A DNA stretch of 64,000 nucleotides from Heliocidaris tuberculata (Eukaryota > Echinodermata > Echinoidea > Camarodonta > Echinometridae), in assembly GCA_025618425.1 (NCBI GenBank), contig CM046835.1:15601020-15665019 (forward strand), read 5' to 3'. The position numbers and the translations under genes are program-made. This document shows, in pieces, positions 45,851 to 59,039 of this stretch (within the stretch, counting starts at the first letter, position 1; each line of letters starts with the position of its first letter). The notes under the pieces are model-generated. The model worked only from the letters and a program-made list of their open reading frames with translations, was not told the DNA's origin and did no database searches.

Positions 45851-46240
45851 ATTGCACACGTAAAGCAGAAAAGGGGCAGAAGTACAGCAGCCAATTTAAC
45901 TTTCACTTGACTATTTTAGCATGATCCCGGCATCTGATCAAAAAACGAAGGGCCCATTTACGATAGCCCATAGTCTCAGCTATAACATTCTAAAATCTGG
46001 GAGAAAACGGAGCAAAAACAACCGAGATATTGCTCAAAGAACAAAGCCATGTAGTTTGATGATATGAGAAAAATTCATCTTCCATAGACATAACACGTAA
46101 ATAGGGAAAATTGGCGCCTGGATGACGTCACAACAAAAAAATCTCCCCCCAAAGCTTCATAAATAGAATGATGTGTCCACATAGACTACCGGAAAAAAAT
46201 GCAAAAATGCAAAAATGCAAAAAAAAAAAAAAAAGGAAAA

Positions 46241-46304
46241 ATCACTACCTGGAGTCGAACCTGGGCCGTTTGAACCGGAGGCAAGTGCTATGACCACTAG
46301 ACCA
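46241..46304 (-). repeat. variant tRNA-like segment, unit 5
   Basis: Distinct sequence: A-box-like TGGTCTAGTGG, B box GGTTCGACTCC, middle GCCTCCGGTTCAAACGG. Closer to a canonical A box than the other copies, possibly an older or independent tRNA derivation. Confidence 0.75.
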
Positions 46305-47540
46305 AAAACTTCCCCATAGACTTAACACGTAAAGCAGAAAAGGGGCGGAAGTACAGGAGCCAATTTTACATTTACTTGGATATTTGAGCATGATCCCGGC
46401 ATCTGATCAAAAAACGGAGGGCACACTTACGATAGCCCATAGTCTCAGCTATAACATACTAAAATCTTGGAGAAAACGGAGCAAAAATAACCGAGATATT
46501 GCTCAAAGAACAAAGCCATGTAGTTTGATGATATGAGAAAAATTCATCTTCCATAGACATAACACGTAAATAGGGAAAATTCTGACATGTCGCGTTTAAT
46601 CGAATTTTTGACTATGATGACGTCATCAAAATGAAAAATGGTGTTTACTGAGCTTGTAGAGAATTGTCTCAGCTACAACATATCAAAAGCTGGGAGAAAA
46701 TCGACCCAATATGACTGAAGTACTGTCAAATCAATAGAAAAATTATGACGTAATTTTTTCAAAATCATAATTTTGAGTTCACTTGCTGATATGATGACGT
46801 CAGAATGTCCGATCGGCCAAAATTATGCATGAATTCAAATCTACAACTCATAGGCTTTCAGAATATGTAAAAAAAAATGGGGGTAACCGCGCTTTCTGAC
46901 GAGCTATGGCTGATTTTAGAAAGGCATGTTTTTACCACTTTTTACATTATATTGGCCATTGACGCGCGCACGAATTTGAAAGTTTGACGCGCGCGTGTGG
47001 CATTATGGAAGGTCGAGAATGACTGTAAATAGTTGGAAATTGTCACAAATAATGTAAGGAATACAAACCATGCGGAAAAAACGGCTTTCTGGGGTTTTGT
47101 ATGCGCTGTGCGCGCGCATAACGCGCGCGCGGACGCGCACGGACGAAAAAATTTGAAATGCTTAAAATGTCCTAAACCGTACTCTGCTTTGATTAAAAAG
47201 TGATTTTGAGCACTTCTAAATTTTGACGCGCGCGTACGTGCGCGTCATGAGGCGTACGCGGATTTTATTGACATTTTATGTTGATCCTTGACCTGAAGTT
47301 CATGTGTGTCAAATATGGTTCATTTTTGATGACTCGTTATGAAGATATGATCGATAATGTGATTTTACAAAATGGCGCCTGGATGACGTCACGATGACCT
47401 GATGACCTTGAAAAAGATGCCCGAGCTTGATCATATATGACCTGATGACTGTTGAAAATTTGAAGAAAATTGACTTGGCAGATTTTGAGGAATCATGGTA
47501 ACAAGAAAGTGGGATAAAAATAAAAAATAATAAATAAAGA

Positions 47541-47591
47541 AAATTCTGACGAAATTAAAAGGTGATCTGTCGATACCGACAGACCACCTAA
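47541..47591 (+). repeat. single hairpin tip at unit 5/6 junction
   Basis: Same form as at 41427, with loop GATACC, ending CCTAA before CTAGACATT. Confidence 0.9.
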
Positions 47592-48353
47592 CTAGACATT
47601 TAATTCGCCAATGGGGACGAATTAGGTGGTCTGTCTTTAAATGGTAAATTGTAAGATGTGGTAATGATTGTGCAAGATAATAATACATGATAATGTGATG
47701 ATATGGTAAGATTAAAGATGACGATAATGACGATAATGATATGATCATGATGATCAGATTGACAATAATGATGACAATAACCACAATAACCTAAGTGGCA
47801 TAGCGCCCCTTCAGGTTCAATTTTATGGGTGATTTTTCGAAAAGTGCTTGAAATGGCATGAAACGTCTGCAAAATGACTTTGGGAGGATTTGGATCATTT
47901 CTAAATTTTGCGCGCGCAACGAAATGACCTTGACTGGAATGACAGTGACCTTAACCATGCCAAATATGAAAGAGAAATGACATTTCGTTATGAACATAAT
48001 GACCATAAGTTGATTTTCACAAAATGGCGCCTGGATGACGTCACAATAACCTGATGACCTTGAAAAAGATGTGGGAACTTGACCTTATTAGGACTGATGA
48101 CTGACGAAAATATGAAGAAAATTGACTGAGCCGATTTGGAGAAATCGGGATAACGAACTGGACGATTTGATATTGCAGGACATGTGGAAGATTATCCCCT
48201 TAGCTTTAATACACGACAGGGAATGAGATTCTACACAAACTACTGCACACTACTTTCAATGGACATAACACGCAAAATTAGGCAGTTTTTTACATTGTTT
48301 GTGATGGTATATGTTATAATAGTCGAAGAAGATGGTAGAATGAAAGGCAAAAC

Positions 48354-48384
<31 letters not shown>

Positions 48385-49661
48385 ACCCACCCGGAGTCGA
48401 ACCTGGGTCGCCGGAATGGGAGGCAAGTGCTTTACCAATGGACCAAAATATTTCCAATAGACATAACACGTAGACGAAAAACGGGATTCTCAAATGACAT
48501 TTTGTAGTTAAAAAAAGGGCATGATCCCGACATCTGATCAAAAATTGGAGGGCACACTTGTAAAAGCTTATAGTCTCAGCTATAACATACCAAAATTTGG
48601 AAGAAAATCGAGCAGAAACATCAGAGATACTGCTCAAAGAAGACGGGAATGTAGAATCAAGATTTGAGAAAAAGTCATCTCCCATAGAGAATACACGCAA
48701 AATGAGAAAAATTGACATGCCTCCTTTAATCGCAAAAATACGCCATGATGCCTTTGTCAAAATGAAAAATCGTGGTGACTGATCTTGTAGAGAATTGTCT
48801 CAGCTACAACATATCAAAATTTGGAAGAAAATCGACAATCTATTACTGAAATATTGTCAAATGAATACAAAAATTATGACGTCATTTTTTCAAAATCGAA
48901 TTTTTGAGTTCATATGCAAATGTGACGACGTTCCGATCCTTCGACCCCCAATTTTTTTTCATGAATTACAATCTACAACTCATAGGCTTTCAGAAAATGT
49001 TAAAAAAATGGGGGGTCTCCACGCTTTCTGACGAGCTATGGCGGATTCTAGATAGGCATGTTTTTAGCACTTTTTACATTATATTGCCCATTGACGCGCG
49101 CACGAATTTGAAAGTTTGACGCGCGCGTGTGGCATTATGGAATGTCGAGAATGACTGTAAATAGTTGGAAATTGTCAAGAATTGTGTCAGGAATACAAAC
49201 CATGCAAAAAAACGGAGTTTTTACGTTCTGTACGAGTTGTGCACGCGCATAACGCGCGCGCGGACGCGCACGGACGGAAAATTTTGAAATGCTTAAAATG
49301 TCCTGAACCATACTCTCCTTTGATTAAAAAGTGATTTTGAGCATTTTTAAATTTTAACGCGCGCGTACGTGCGCGTCATGATGCGCGTGCGGATTTTGTT
49401 GACATTTTATGTTGACCCATGACCTGAAGTTAATGTGTGTCAAATATGGTTTATTTTTGATGACTCGTTATGAAGATATGATCGATAATGTGATTTCACA
49501 AAATGGCGCCTGGATGACGTCACGATGACCTGATGACCTTGCAAAAGATGCCAGAGCTTGATCTGATATAACCTGATATCTGACGAAAATTTCATAAAAA
49601 TTGGGTGAGCCGATTTTGAGGAATCATGGTAACAAGAAAGTGTATGAAAAATAAAAATAAA
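47592..49661 (+). repeat. array unit 6
   Basis: Start variant CTAGACATTTAATTCGCC with ATGGGGACGAATTAGG, so the 5' hairpin has diverged. The GC-rich tract after TTTTGCGCGCGC is deleted. Standard rear half, no tip. Confidence 0.9.
48383..48445 (-). repeat. tRNA-like segment, unit 6
   Basis: As in unit 3, with GGGTGGGTCC at the 3' side. Confidence 0.8.
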
Positions 49662-50054
49662 CTAGAAATTTAATTCGTCACTGAAGACGAATTAGGTGGT
49701 CTGTCTTTCACTGTGGCAAAGTGCTTTGTCAGGTGTGATAATATTTCTGCAAGATTATAATCATAATGTTGACGACAATGATCATAAGATATGGTCATAT
49801 AAGTGATGACAATGACGATAATGATATATTGATAATGATGATCATAATGACAATAATGATGACAATAACCACGATAACCTAAGTGGCATAGCGCCCCTAC
49901 AGGTTCAGTTTTATGGGCGATTTTTCGAAAAGTGCTTGAAATGGCATGAAACGTTTGCAAAATGAATTTGGGACGATTTGGATCATATCTAAATTTTGCG
50001 CGTGCACGGACGCGCGGACGTACGCGTACGCGCGCGTTTAACGAAATGACCTTG

Positions 50055-50209
50055 GCCCCATCTTACAAAGAATTGCAATCAATCTCAAAATGGCAATAGC
50101 CAATCAAGATCATCGTAGCATGCACATATTGTTCAACATAGCCACTATCAACCAATCAGAATCGTTGTTTGAAACTTGTGATCAATCACAACTTTTTGTA
50201 AGATGGGGC
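50055..50209. mobile_element. 155-bp MITE inserted in array unit 7
   Basis: The ends GCCCCATCTTACAAA and, from the right, TTTTTGTAAGATGGGGC pair. Sister units provide the empty site ATGACCTTGACTGG. The duplication reads CCTTG (50050-50054, 50210-50214), or CTT if the outermost G/C is counted as element. The ends resemble those of the 125-bp and 135-bp GGGGC elements in this window. Confidence 0.93.
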
Positions 50210-50627
50210 CCTTGACTGGAATGACAGTGACCTTAACCATGCCAAATATGAAAGAGAAATGACATTTCGTTATGAACATATGACCATAAGTTGATTTTCA
50301 CAAAATGGCGCCTGGATGACGTCACAATAACCTGATGACCTTGAAAAAGATGTGGGAACTTGACCTTATTACGACTGATGACTGACGAAAATATGAAGAA
50401 AATTGACTGAGCCGATTTGGAGAAATCGGGATAACGAACTGGACGATTTGATATTGCAGGACATGTGGAAGATTATCCCCTTAGCTTTAATACACGACAG
50501 GGAATGAGATTCTACACAAACTACTGCACACTACTTTCAATAGACATAACACGCAAAATTAGGCAGTTTTTTACATTGTTTGTGATGGTATATGTTATAA
50601 TAGTCGAAGAAGATGGTAGAATGAAAG

Positions 50628-50662
<35 letters not shown>

Positions 50663-50664
<2 letters not shown>

Positions 50665-50725
50665 ACCCACCGGGAGTCGAACCTGGGTCGCCGGAATGGG
50701 AGGCAAGTGCTTTACCAATGGACCA
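50663..50725 (-). repeat. tRNA-like segment, unit 7
   Basis: As in unit 2. Confidence 0.8.
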
Positions 50726-51945
50726 AAATATTTTCCAATAGAGATAACACGTAGACGAAAAACGGGATTCTCAAATGGCATTTTGTAGTTAAAAAAAGGG
50801 CATGATCCCGACATCTAATCAAAAATTGGAGGGCACACTTGTAAAAGCTTATAGTCTCAGCTATAACATACCAAAATTTGGGAGAAAATCGAGCAGAAAT
50901 AACAGAGATACTGCTCAAAGAAGACGGGAATGTAGAATCAAGATTTGAGAAAAAGTCATGTCCCATAGAGAATGCACGCAAAATGAGAAAAATTGACATA
51001 CCTCCTTTAATTGCAAAAATACGCCATGATGCCTTTGTCAAAATGAAAAATCGTGGTAACTGATCTTGTAGAGAATTGTCTCAGCTACAACATATCAAAA
51101 TTTGGAAGAAAATCGACAACCTATTACTGAAATATTGTCAAATGAATACAAAAAATATGACATCATTTTTTCAAAATTGAATTTTTTTGCGTTCATAGGC
51201 ATATATGATGACGTCACAAAATCCGATCGGCCAAAATTTTGCATGAATCGAAATCTACAACTCATAGGCTTTCAGAATATTTAATAAAATTTGGGGGTAC
51301 CGGTTCATTCTGACGAGCTATGGTGGATTCTAGATAGGCATGTTTTTACCACTTTTTACATTATATTGCCCATTGACGCGCGCACGAATTTGAAAGTTTG
51401 ACGCGCGCGTGTGGCAATACAGAAGGTCGAGAATGACTGTAAATAGTTGGAAATTGTCAAGAATAGTGTCAGGAATACAAACCATGCAAAAAAAACGGAG
51501 TTTTTACGTTCTATACGCGCTGCGCACGCGCATAACGCGCGCGCGGACGCGCACGGATGGAAAATTTTGAAATGCTTAAAATGTCCTGAACCGTACTCTC
51601 CTTTGATTAAAAAGTGATTTTGAGCAATTCTAAATTTTAACGCGCGCGTACGTGCGCGTCATGATGCGCGTGCGGATTTTGATGACATTTAATGTTGACC
51701 CTTGACCTGAAGTTCATGTGTACGAAAAATGGTTCATTTTTGATGACTCGTTATGAAGATATGATCGATAATTTGATTTCACAAAATGGCGCCTGGATGA
51801 CGTCACGATGACCTGATGACCTTGAAAAAGATACCCGAGCTTGATCATATAAGACCTGATATCTGACGAAAATTTGAAAAAAATTGACTGAGCTGATTTT
51901 GAGGAATCATGTTCACAAGAAAGTGGGAGAAAAATAAAAGTTAAA

Positions 51946-54066
51946 CTAGAAATTTAATTCGTCACTGAAGACGAATTAGGTGGTCTGTCACTGTGGCAAA
52001 TTGCTTTGTCAGATGTGATAATATTTCTGCAAGATTATAATCATAATGTTGGCGACAATGATGATAAGATGGTCATAGAAGTGATGACAATGACGATAAT
52101 GATATATTGATAATGATGATCATAATGACAAAAATAATGAAATCACCACGATAATCTAAGTGGCATAGCGCCCCTTCAAGTTCAATTTTATGGGCGATTT
52201 TTTTAAAAGTGCTTGAAATGGCATAAAACGTGTGCAAAATGAATTTAGGAGGATTTGAAGAATTTATAAATTTTACGCGCACACGGACGCGCGCACGGAC
52301 GCGTACGCGCGCGTTTAATGAAATGACCTTGACTGGAATGACAGTGACCTTAACCATGCCAAATATGAAAGAGAAATGACATTTCGTTATGAAGATATGA
52401 CCATAAGTTGATTTTCACAAAATGGCGCCTGGATGACGTCACGATAACCTGATGACCTTGAAAAAGATGGGGGAACTTGACCTTATTAGGACTGATGACT
52501 GACGAAAATATGAAGAAAATTGACTGAGCCGATTTTGAGAAATCGGGATAACGAACTGGACGATTTGATATTACAGGACATGTGGGAGATTATCCCCTTA
52601 GCTTTAATACACGACAGGGAATGAGATTGTACACAAACTACTGCACACTACTTTCCAATAGACATAACACGCAAAATTAGGCAGTTTATTACATTGTTTG
52701 TGATTTTATATGTTACAGTAGTCGAAGCAAATGGTAAAATATGAGGCAAAAAAAAGAAAAAAAAAATTCAAAAAAAAAATGGACCCACCGGGATTCGAAC
52801 CTGGGTCGGCGGGATGGGAGGCAAGTGCTTTACCAATGGACCAAAAGTTTTCCAATAGAGATAACACGTAGACGAAAAACGGGATTCTCAAATGACATTT
52901 TGTACTTAAAAAAACGGGCATGATCCCGACATCTGATCAAAAATTGGAGAGCACACTTGTGAAAGCTTATAGTCTCAGCTATAACATATTAAAATTTGGA
53001 AGAAAATCGAGCAGAAATTACAAAGATACTGCTCAAAGAAGACGGGAATGTAGAATCAAGATTTGAGAAAAAGTCATCTCCCATAGAGAATACACGCAAA
53101 ATGAGAAAAATTGACATGCCTCCTTTAATCGCAAAAATACGCCATGATGCCTTTGTCAAAATGAAAAATCGTGGTGACTGATCTTGTAGAGAATTGTCTC
53201 AGCTACAACATATCAAAATTTGGAAGAAAATCGACAATCTATTACTGAAATATTGTCAAATGAATACAAAAATTATGACGTCATTTTTTCAAAATCGAAT
53301 TTTTGAGTTCATATGCAAATGTGACGACGTTCCGATCGATTGACCCCCCAATTTTTTTCATGAATTCCAATCTACAACTCATAGGCTTTCAGAAAATGTA
53401 AAAAAAATGGGGGGTCTCCACGCTTTCTGACGAGCTATGGCGGATTCTAGATAGGCATGTTTTTAGCACTTTTTACATTATATTGCCCATTGACGCGCGC
53501 ACGAATTTTAAACTTTGACGCGCGCGTGTGGCATTATGGAAGGTCGAGAATGACTGGAAATAGTTGGAAATTGTCAAGAATAGTGTCAGGAATCCAAACC
53601 ATACGAAAAAACGGCGTTTTTACATTCCGTACGCGCTGTGCGCGCGCATAACGCGCGCGCGGGCGTGCACGCACGGAAAATTTTGAAATGCTTAAAATGG
53701 CCTCAAACGTGTGCAAAATGAATTTGAGATGATTTTGAGCATTTTTAAATTTTGACGCGCGCGTACGTGCACGTCATAATGCGCGCGCAAATTTTGCTAA
53801 CATGCTACATTGACCCTTGACCGGAAGTTTATGTGTGTTGAATATGGTTCATTTTTGATGACTCGTTATGAAGATATGATCGATAATGTGATTTCACAAA
53901 ATGGCGCCTGGATGACGTCACGATGACCTGATGACCTTGAAATATTTCGTGGCACTTGACCATGATATGCCTGATAACTGACTGAAATTTGATGAAAAGT
54001 GAGTGAGCCGAATTTGAGAAATCACTGCCACAAAAAAGTGGCGTAAATAAAGAATAATAATAATAA
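51946..54066 (+). repeat. array unit 8
   Basis: Standard unit with TTCAAAAAAAAA before the tRNA-like segment; no hairpin tip. Confidence 0.9.
52781..52843 (-). repeat. tRNA-like segment, unit 8
   Basis: B box variant GGTTCGAATCC, the exact common tRNA form; the 3' side is TTTTTTTTT-GAA-TTTTTTT. Confidence 0.8.
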
Positions 54067-54435
54067 CTAGAACTTTAATTCGTCACTGAAGACGAATTAG
54101 GTGGTCTGTCTACCCGTTGGTAATTTATTGCTAAGATGTGATAATATTTGTGCAAGATAATATTCCTGATTATGTTGAAAATGGATGGAGACTTGCGCCA
54201 AAGAAAATTTGGGCAATTTCATATTGCATTATACATGGGATATTAAACCCATAGGTTTAATACACGACAGGCAATCAGATTTTGCATAGGGTTGTACACA
54301 AACTACATTCAATTAGGCATAACACGCAAAATAAAAAAGTTTATTACATTGTTTATGATTTTATATGTTACAGTAGTCGAAGCAAATGGTAAAATATGAG
54401 GCAAAAAAAAGAAAAAAAAAATTCAAAAAAAAAAT

Positions 54436-54499
54436 GGACTCACCGGGATTTCGAACCTGGGTCGGCGGGATGGGAGGCAAGTGCTTTACCAATGGACCA
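54436..54499 (-). repeat. tRNA-like segment, unit 9
   Basis: One base longer: the B box is disrupted by an extra A on the minus strand (GGTTCGAAATCC). Confidence 0.78.
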
Positions 54500-55719
54500 A
54501 AAGTGTTCCAATAGAGATAACACGTAGACGAAAAACGGGATTCTCAAATGACATTTTGTACTTAAAAAACGGGCATGATCCCGACATCTGATCAAAAATT
54601 GGAGAGCACACTTGTGAAAGCTTATAGTCTCAGCTATAACATATTAAAATTTGGAAGAAAATCGAGCAGAAATTACAAAGATACTGCTCAAAGAAGACGG
54701 GAATGTAGAATCAAGATTTGAGAAAAAGTCATCTCCCATAGAGAATACACGCAAAATGAGAAAAATTGACATGCCTCCTTTAATCGCAAAAATACGCCAT
54801 GATGCCTTTGTCAAAATGAAAAATCGTGGTGACTGATCTTGTAGAGAATTGTCTCAGCTACAACATATCAAAATTTGGAAGAAAATCGACATTCTATTAC
54901 TGAAATATTGTCAAATGAATACAAAAATTATGACGTCATTTCTTCAAAATCGAATTTTTGAGTTCATATGCAAATGTGACGACGTTCCGTTCGATTGACC
55001 CCCGATTTTTTTTCATGAATTACAATCTACAACTCATAGGCTTTCAGAAAATGTTAAAAAAATGGGGGGTCTCCACGCTTTCTGACGAGCTATGGCGGAT
55101 TCTAGATAGGCATGTTTTTAGCACTTTTTACATTATATTGCCCATTGACGCGCGCACGAATTTGAAAGTTTGACGCGCGCGTGTGGCATTATGGAACGTC
55201 GAGAATGACTGTAAATGGCTGGACATTGTTAAGAAAAGTGCCAGGAACCCAAACCATGCGAAAAAACGGCGTTTCTACGTTATCTATGTGTTGCGCACGC
55301 GGAAAATGCGCGCGCGGGGCGCATACGCGCAGAAATTTTTGAAATGCTTTAACTGGCCTGAAACCTGTGGAAAATGAATTTGAGATGATTTGGAGCATTT
55401 TTCATTTTTGCGCACGCACTGACGCGCGGACGTACGCGTACGCGCGCGTTTAACGAAATGACCTTGACCAGATTGACATGGACCTTGACCATGCCAAATA
55501 TGAATAAAAAATGACTATCCGTTATGAAGATATGACCATAAGTTCATTTTCACAAAATGGCGCCTAGATGACGTCACGATAAATTAATGACCTTGAAAAA
55601 GATACGGGAACTTGATCTTATAGAACCTGATTGACTGATCAAAATTTCAAGAAAATTGACTGAACAGATTTTGAGCAATCGTGACCACAAAAAAATGGGA
55701 AGAAAAAAAATAAATAAAG

Positions 55720-55832
55720 AAAATTCTAACGAAATTAAGAGGTGGTCTGTCAAGTGACAGACCACCTAATAAAAATAAAGAAAATTCTGACGAAATTAAG
55801 AGGTGATCTGTCGATACCGACAGACCACCTAA
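55720..55832 (+). repeat. two serial hairpin tips, one perfect
   Basis: The first tip has AGGTGGTCTGTC-AAGT-GACAGACCACCT, a perfect 12-bp stem; the second has the GATACC loop. Confidence 0.9.
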
Positions 55833-56659
55833 CTAGAAATTTAATTCGTCACTGAAGACGAATTAGGTGGTCTGTCCCTGTGGCAAATTGCTTTGTCAGA
55901 CGTGATAATATTTCTGCAAGATAATAATCATGATAATGTTGACGACAATGATGATAAGATGGCCATATAAGTGATGACAATGACGATAATGATATATTGA
56001 TAATGATGATCATAATGGCCACAATAATGACAATAACGATAATCGAAGTCGCATAGCGCCCCTTCAGGTACAATTTTATGGGCGATTTTTTGAAAAGTGC
56101 TTGAAATGGCATAAAACGTCTGCAAAATGAATTTGGGAGGATTTGAATCATTTCTAAATTTTGCGCGCGCATGGACGCGCGGACGTACGCGTACGCGCGC
56201 GTTTAACGAATTGACCTTGACTGAAATGACAGTGACCTTAACCATGCCAAATATGAAAGAGAAATGACATTTCATTATGAAGATATAACCATAAGTTGAT
56301 TTTCACAAAATGGCGCCTGGATGACGTCACAATAACCTGATGACCTTGAAAAAGATGTGGGAACTTGACCTTATTAGGACTGATGACTGACGAAAATATG
56401 AAGAAAATTGACTGAGCCGATTTTGAGAAATCGTGATAACGATCTGGACGATTTGATATTGCAGGACATGTGGGAGATTATCCCCTTAGCTTTAATACAC
56501 GATAGGGAATCAAATTGTACACAAACTACTGCACACTACTTTCCAATAGACATAACACGCAAAATTAGGCAGTTTATGACATTGTCTGTGATGGTATATG
56601 TTATAATAGTCGAAAAAGATAGTAAAATGAAAGGCAAAAAAAAAAAAAAAAAAAAAAAT

Positions 56660-56722
56660 GGACCCACCGGGAATCGAACCTGGGTCGGCGGGATGGGAGG
56701 CAAGTACTTTACCAATAGACCA
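56660..56722 (-). repeat. tRNA-like segment, unit 10
   Basis: Matches unit 1 (A-box-like TGGTCTATTGG, B box GGTTCGATTCC). Confidence 0.8.
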
Positions 56723-57950
56723 AAAGTTTTGCAATAGACATAACACGTAGACGAAAAACGGGATTCTCAAATGACATTTTGTAGTTAAAAAAATGGGCAT
56801 GATCCCGACATCTGATCAAAAATTGGAGGGCACACTTGTAAAAGCTTATAGTCTCAGCTATAACATACCAAAATTTGGGAGAAAATCGAGCAGAAATAAC
56901 AGAGATACTGCTCAAAGAAGGCGGGAATGTAGAATCAAGATTTGAGAAAAAGTCATCTCCCATAGAGAATACACGCAAAATGAGAAAAATTGACATACCT
57001 CCTTTAATCGGAAAAAATACGCCATGATCCCTTTGTCAAAATGAAAAATCGTGGTGACTGATCTTGTAGAGAATTGTCTCAGCTACATCATATCCAAATT
57101 TGGGCGAAAAATGACCAATATTAAAGGAGTTATAGTGAAATTTGCATAAATTTGATGACGTCATTTTTGAAAAAATGAAATTTTGAGTTTAGACGCCATT
57201 TTGATGACTTTGCAATATAATTGAGGCTCAAATTACCCATGAAATTATATCTATGATTCCTCCTCTACCCAAATATGAAAAAAAATTGGGGGGTTTATGG
57301 ACTATTTAAAGAGCTAGAGTTAATTTTGTAGAGGCATGTTTTTGCACGTTTTTTACGTTATTTTCGCCATAGACGCGCGCACGGATTTTAAAGTTTGACG
57401 CACGCGTGCGGCATTATTAGATGTCAAGAATGACTGAAACTAATTGGAAATTGTCAAGAATTTTATCAGAAATCGATACCATGCAAAAAAAACGGCATTT
57501 CTACCTTCCGTACGTGCTGCGCACGCGCAAAACGCGCGCGCGGACGCGTGCGCGCGCAAAATTTTGAAATGCTTAAAATGACCTGAACTGTACTCTCCTT
57601 TGATCAAAAAGTGATTTTGAGCATTTCTAAATTTTGACGCGCGCGTACGTGCGCGTCATGACGTGCCCGCGGATTTTGCTGACATTTGACATTGACCCTT
57701 GACCTGAAGTTTATGTGTGTATAATATGGTTCATTTTTGATGACTCGTTATGAAGATATGATCGATAATGTGATTTCACAAAATGGCGCCTGGATGACGT
57801 CACGATGACCTGATGACCTTGAAAAAGATAGGGGCACTTGACCTTGATAGGCCTGATAACTGACGAAAATTTGAAGAAAATTGATCCAGTTGATTTTGAG
57901 AAGTCACGGCCACAAGAAATGGGGAGAAAAATAAAAATAAAGAATAAATA

Positions 57951-58170
57951 AAGAAAATTCGTACGAAATTAAGAGGTGATCTGTCGATACCGACAGACCA
58001 CCTAATAATAAAGAAAATTCTGACGAAATTAAGAGGTGGTCTGTTCACAGACCACCTAATAAAGAAAATTCTGACGAAATTAAGAGGTGGTCTGTCAAGT
58101 GACAGACCACCTAATAAAGAAAATTCTGACGAAATTAAAAGGTGATCTGTTCACAGGACAGACCACCTAA
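57951..58170 (+). repeat. four serial hairpin tips
   Basis: Four head-to-tail tips of about 50-58 bp with different loops (GATACC; a shortened TCTGTTCACAGA; AAGT; TCACAG), separated by AATAA(TAA)AG spacers. Confidence 0.92.
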
Positions 58171-58172
58171 TA

Positions 58173-59039
58173 ATACCTATAACGTGTGTGTCTATGGCAA
58201 AATGGGTAATTTGAACTTTGAAAGCCATTTTCACCCTGAAGACGACCGTTAAAACGTTTGAGCTATACGAACCTTTTTTGTGTAGAATTTTATGCTCTTT
58301 CATGTGAATCAAGTCCCAAGTCTCTAGCACCCCGCAAACTGAAGTTAGGGCTCATTTTCAGGGTGCGAAAAGGGCATTTTTCACCCTAAAATCACTAAAT
58401 GAAGCCTGGTTGACGTCATAAGGACGTCATGAACCTCAAATTTTCACCGTCAACACTTCTTATCAGTCCTCATTACTGTGTCGAATTTGAAAAAGATTCA
58501 TGGTTTCGTTTTTGAGTTATTGCCCCCGTAAAAAGATGGGGGGGGGGGTCAAAAAAGGAAAAAATGAATAATAAAAAAAAAACGAATTGAGCTATGAATC
58601 TGATTTTTGGTGTGCATGATATTTGGTCGAAATGTGATGGACGAGGCAAAATTCAGAAAGATTTACCTCCTCGTTTGGGAGTTATTGGGGCTGGCATTTT
58701 TCATATTTGCGGGGGCATTGACGCGCGAACGTGGGCGCACGCGCGCGTCTAAGTCTCTGAATTTGACCTGATTGATATTAGCTTCAATCATGCCAAATAT
58801 GAATGAGAAATGACTTTCCCTGATGAAGATATGACCATGAGTTGATTTTCACAAAATGGCGCCTGGATGACGTCACGATGACCCGGGGACCTTGAAAAAG
58901 TTACGGGAACTTGATCTCGTAGGGGCTGATGACTGACGAAAACTTAAAGAAATTGGACTCGGCCGATTTTGAGATATCATCTGCACAAAAAGTGGGCGGA
59001 AAAAGGAAAGCTTGTTTTGACAAAACTAAAATTAACCTA
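58173..59039 (+). repeat. array block B, copy 2
   Basis: Homologous to 36323-37188 and in the same context: after hairpin tips and before a unit start. Differences are scattered, for example TTCACCCTGAAGACGACC against TTGGGCCTGAAAACGACC. Confidence 0.88.

Larger units (their letters stand above)
44450..47591 (+). repeat. array unit 5, expanded with GA-rich inserts and variant tRNA-like segment
   Basis: Diverged 5' half with three copies of a TTTTC(C/T)(C/T)AGCATTTTCAATTCCTAGGCTC block (near 44618, 45056 and 45390), GA-rich tracts and GAT repeats. From about 46340 it returns to the standard body and ends with one hairpin tip. Confidence 0.85.
49662..51945 (+). repeat. array unit 7, carrying a MITE
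   Basis: Standard unit interrupted by the 155-bp MITE at 50055-50209. No hairpin tip. Confidence 0.9.
54067..55832 (+). repeat. array unit 9, internal deletion and two tips
   Basis: After the 5' end it switches to TACCCGTTGGTAATTTATTG and skips the first YY1/CRE module. Toward its end it fuses to a front-type GC tract (near 55410-55450). It ends with two serial hairpin tips, the first a perfect hairpin. Confidence 0.88.
55833..58172 (+). repeat. array unit 10, with four tips
   Basis: Front half like unit 1, rear half of the alternative type as in unit 2, then four serial tips at 57951-58170. Confidence 0.9.
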
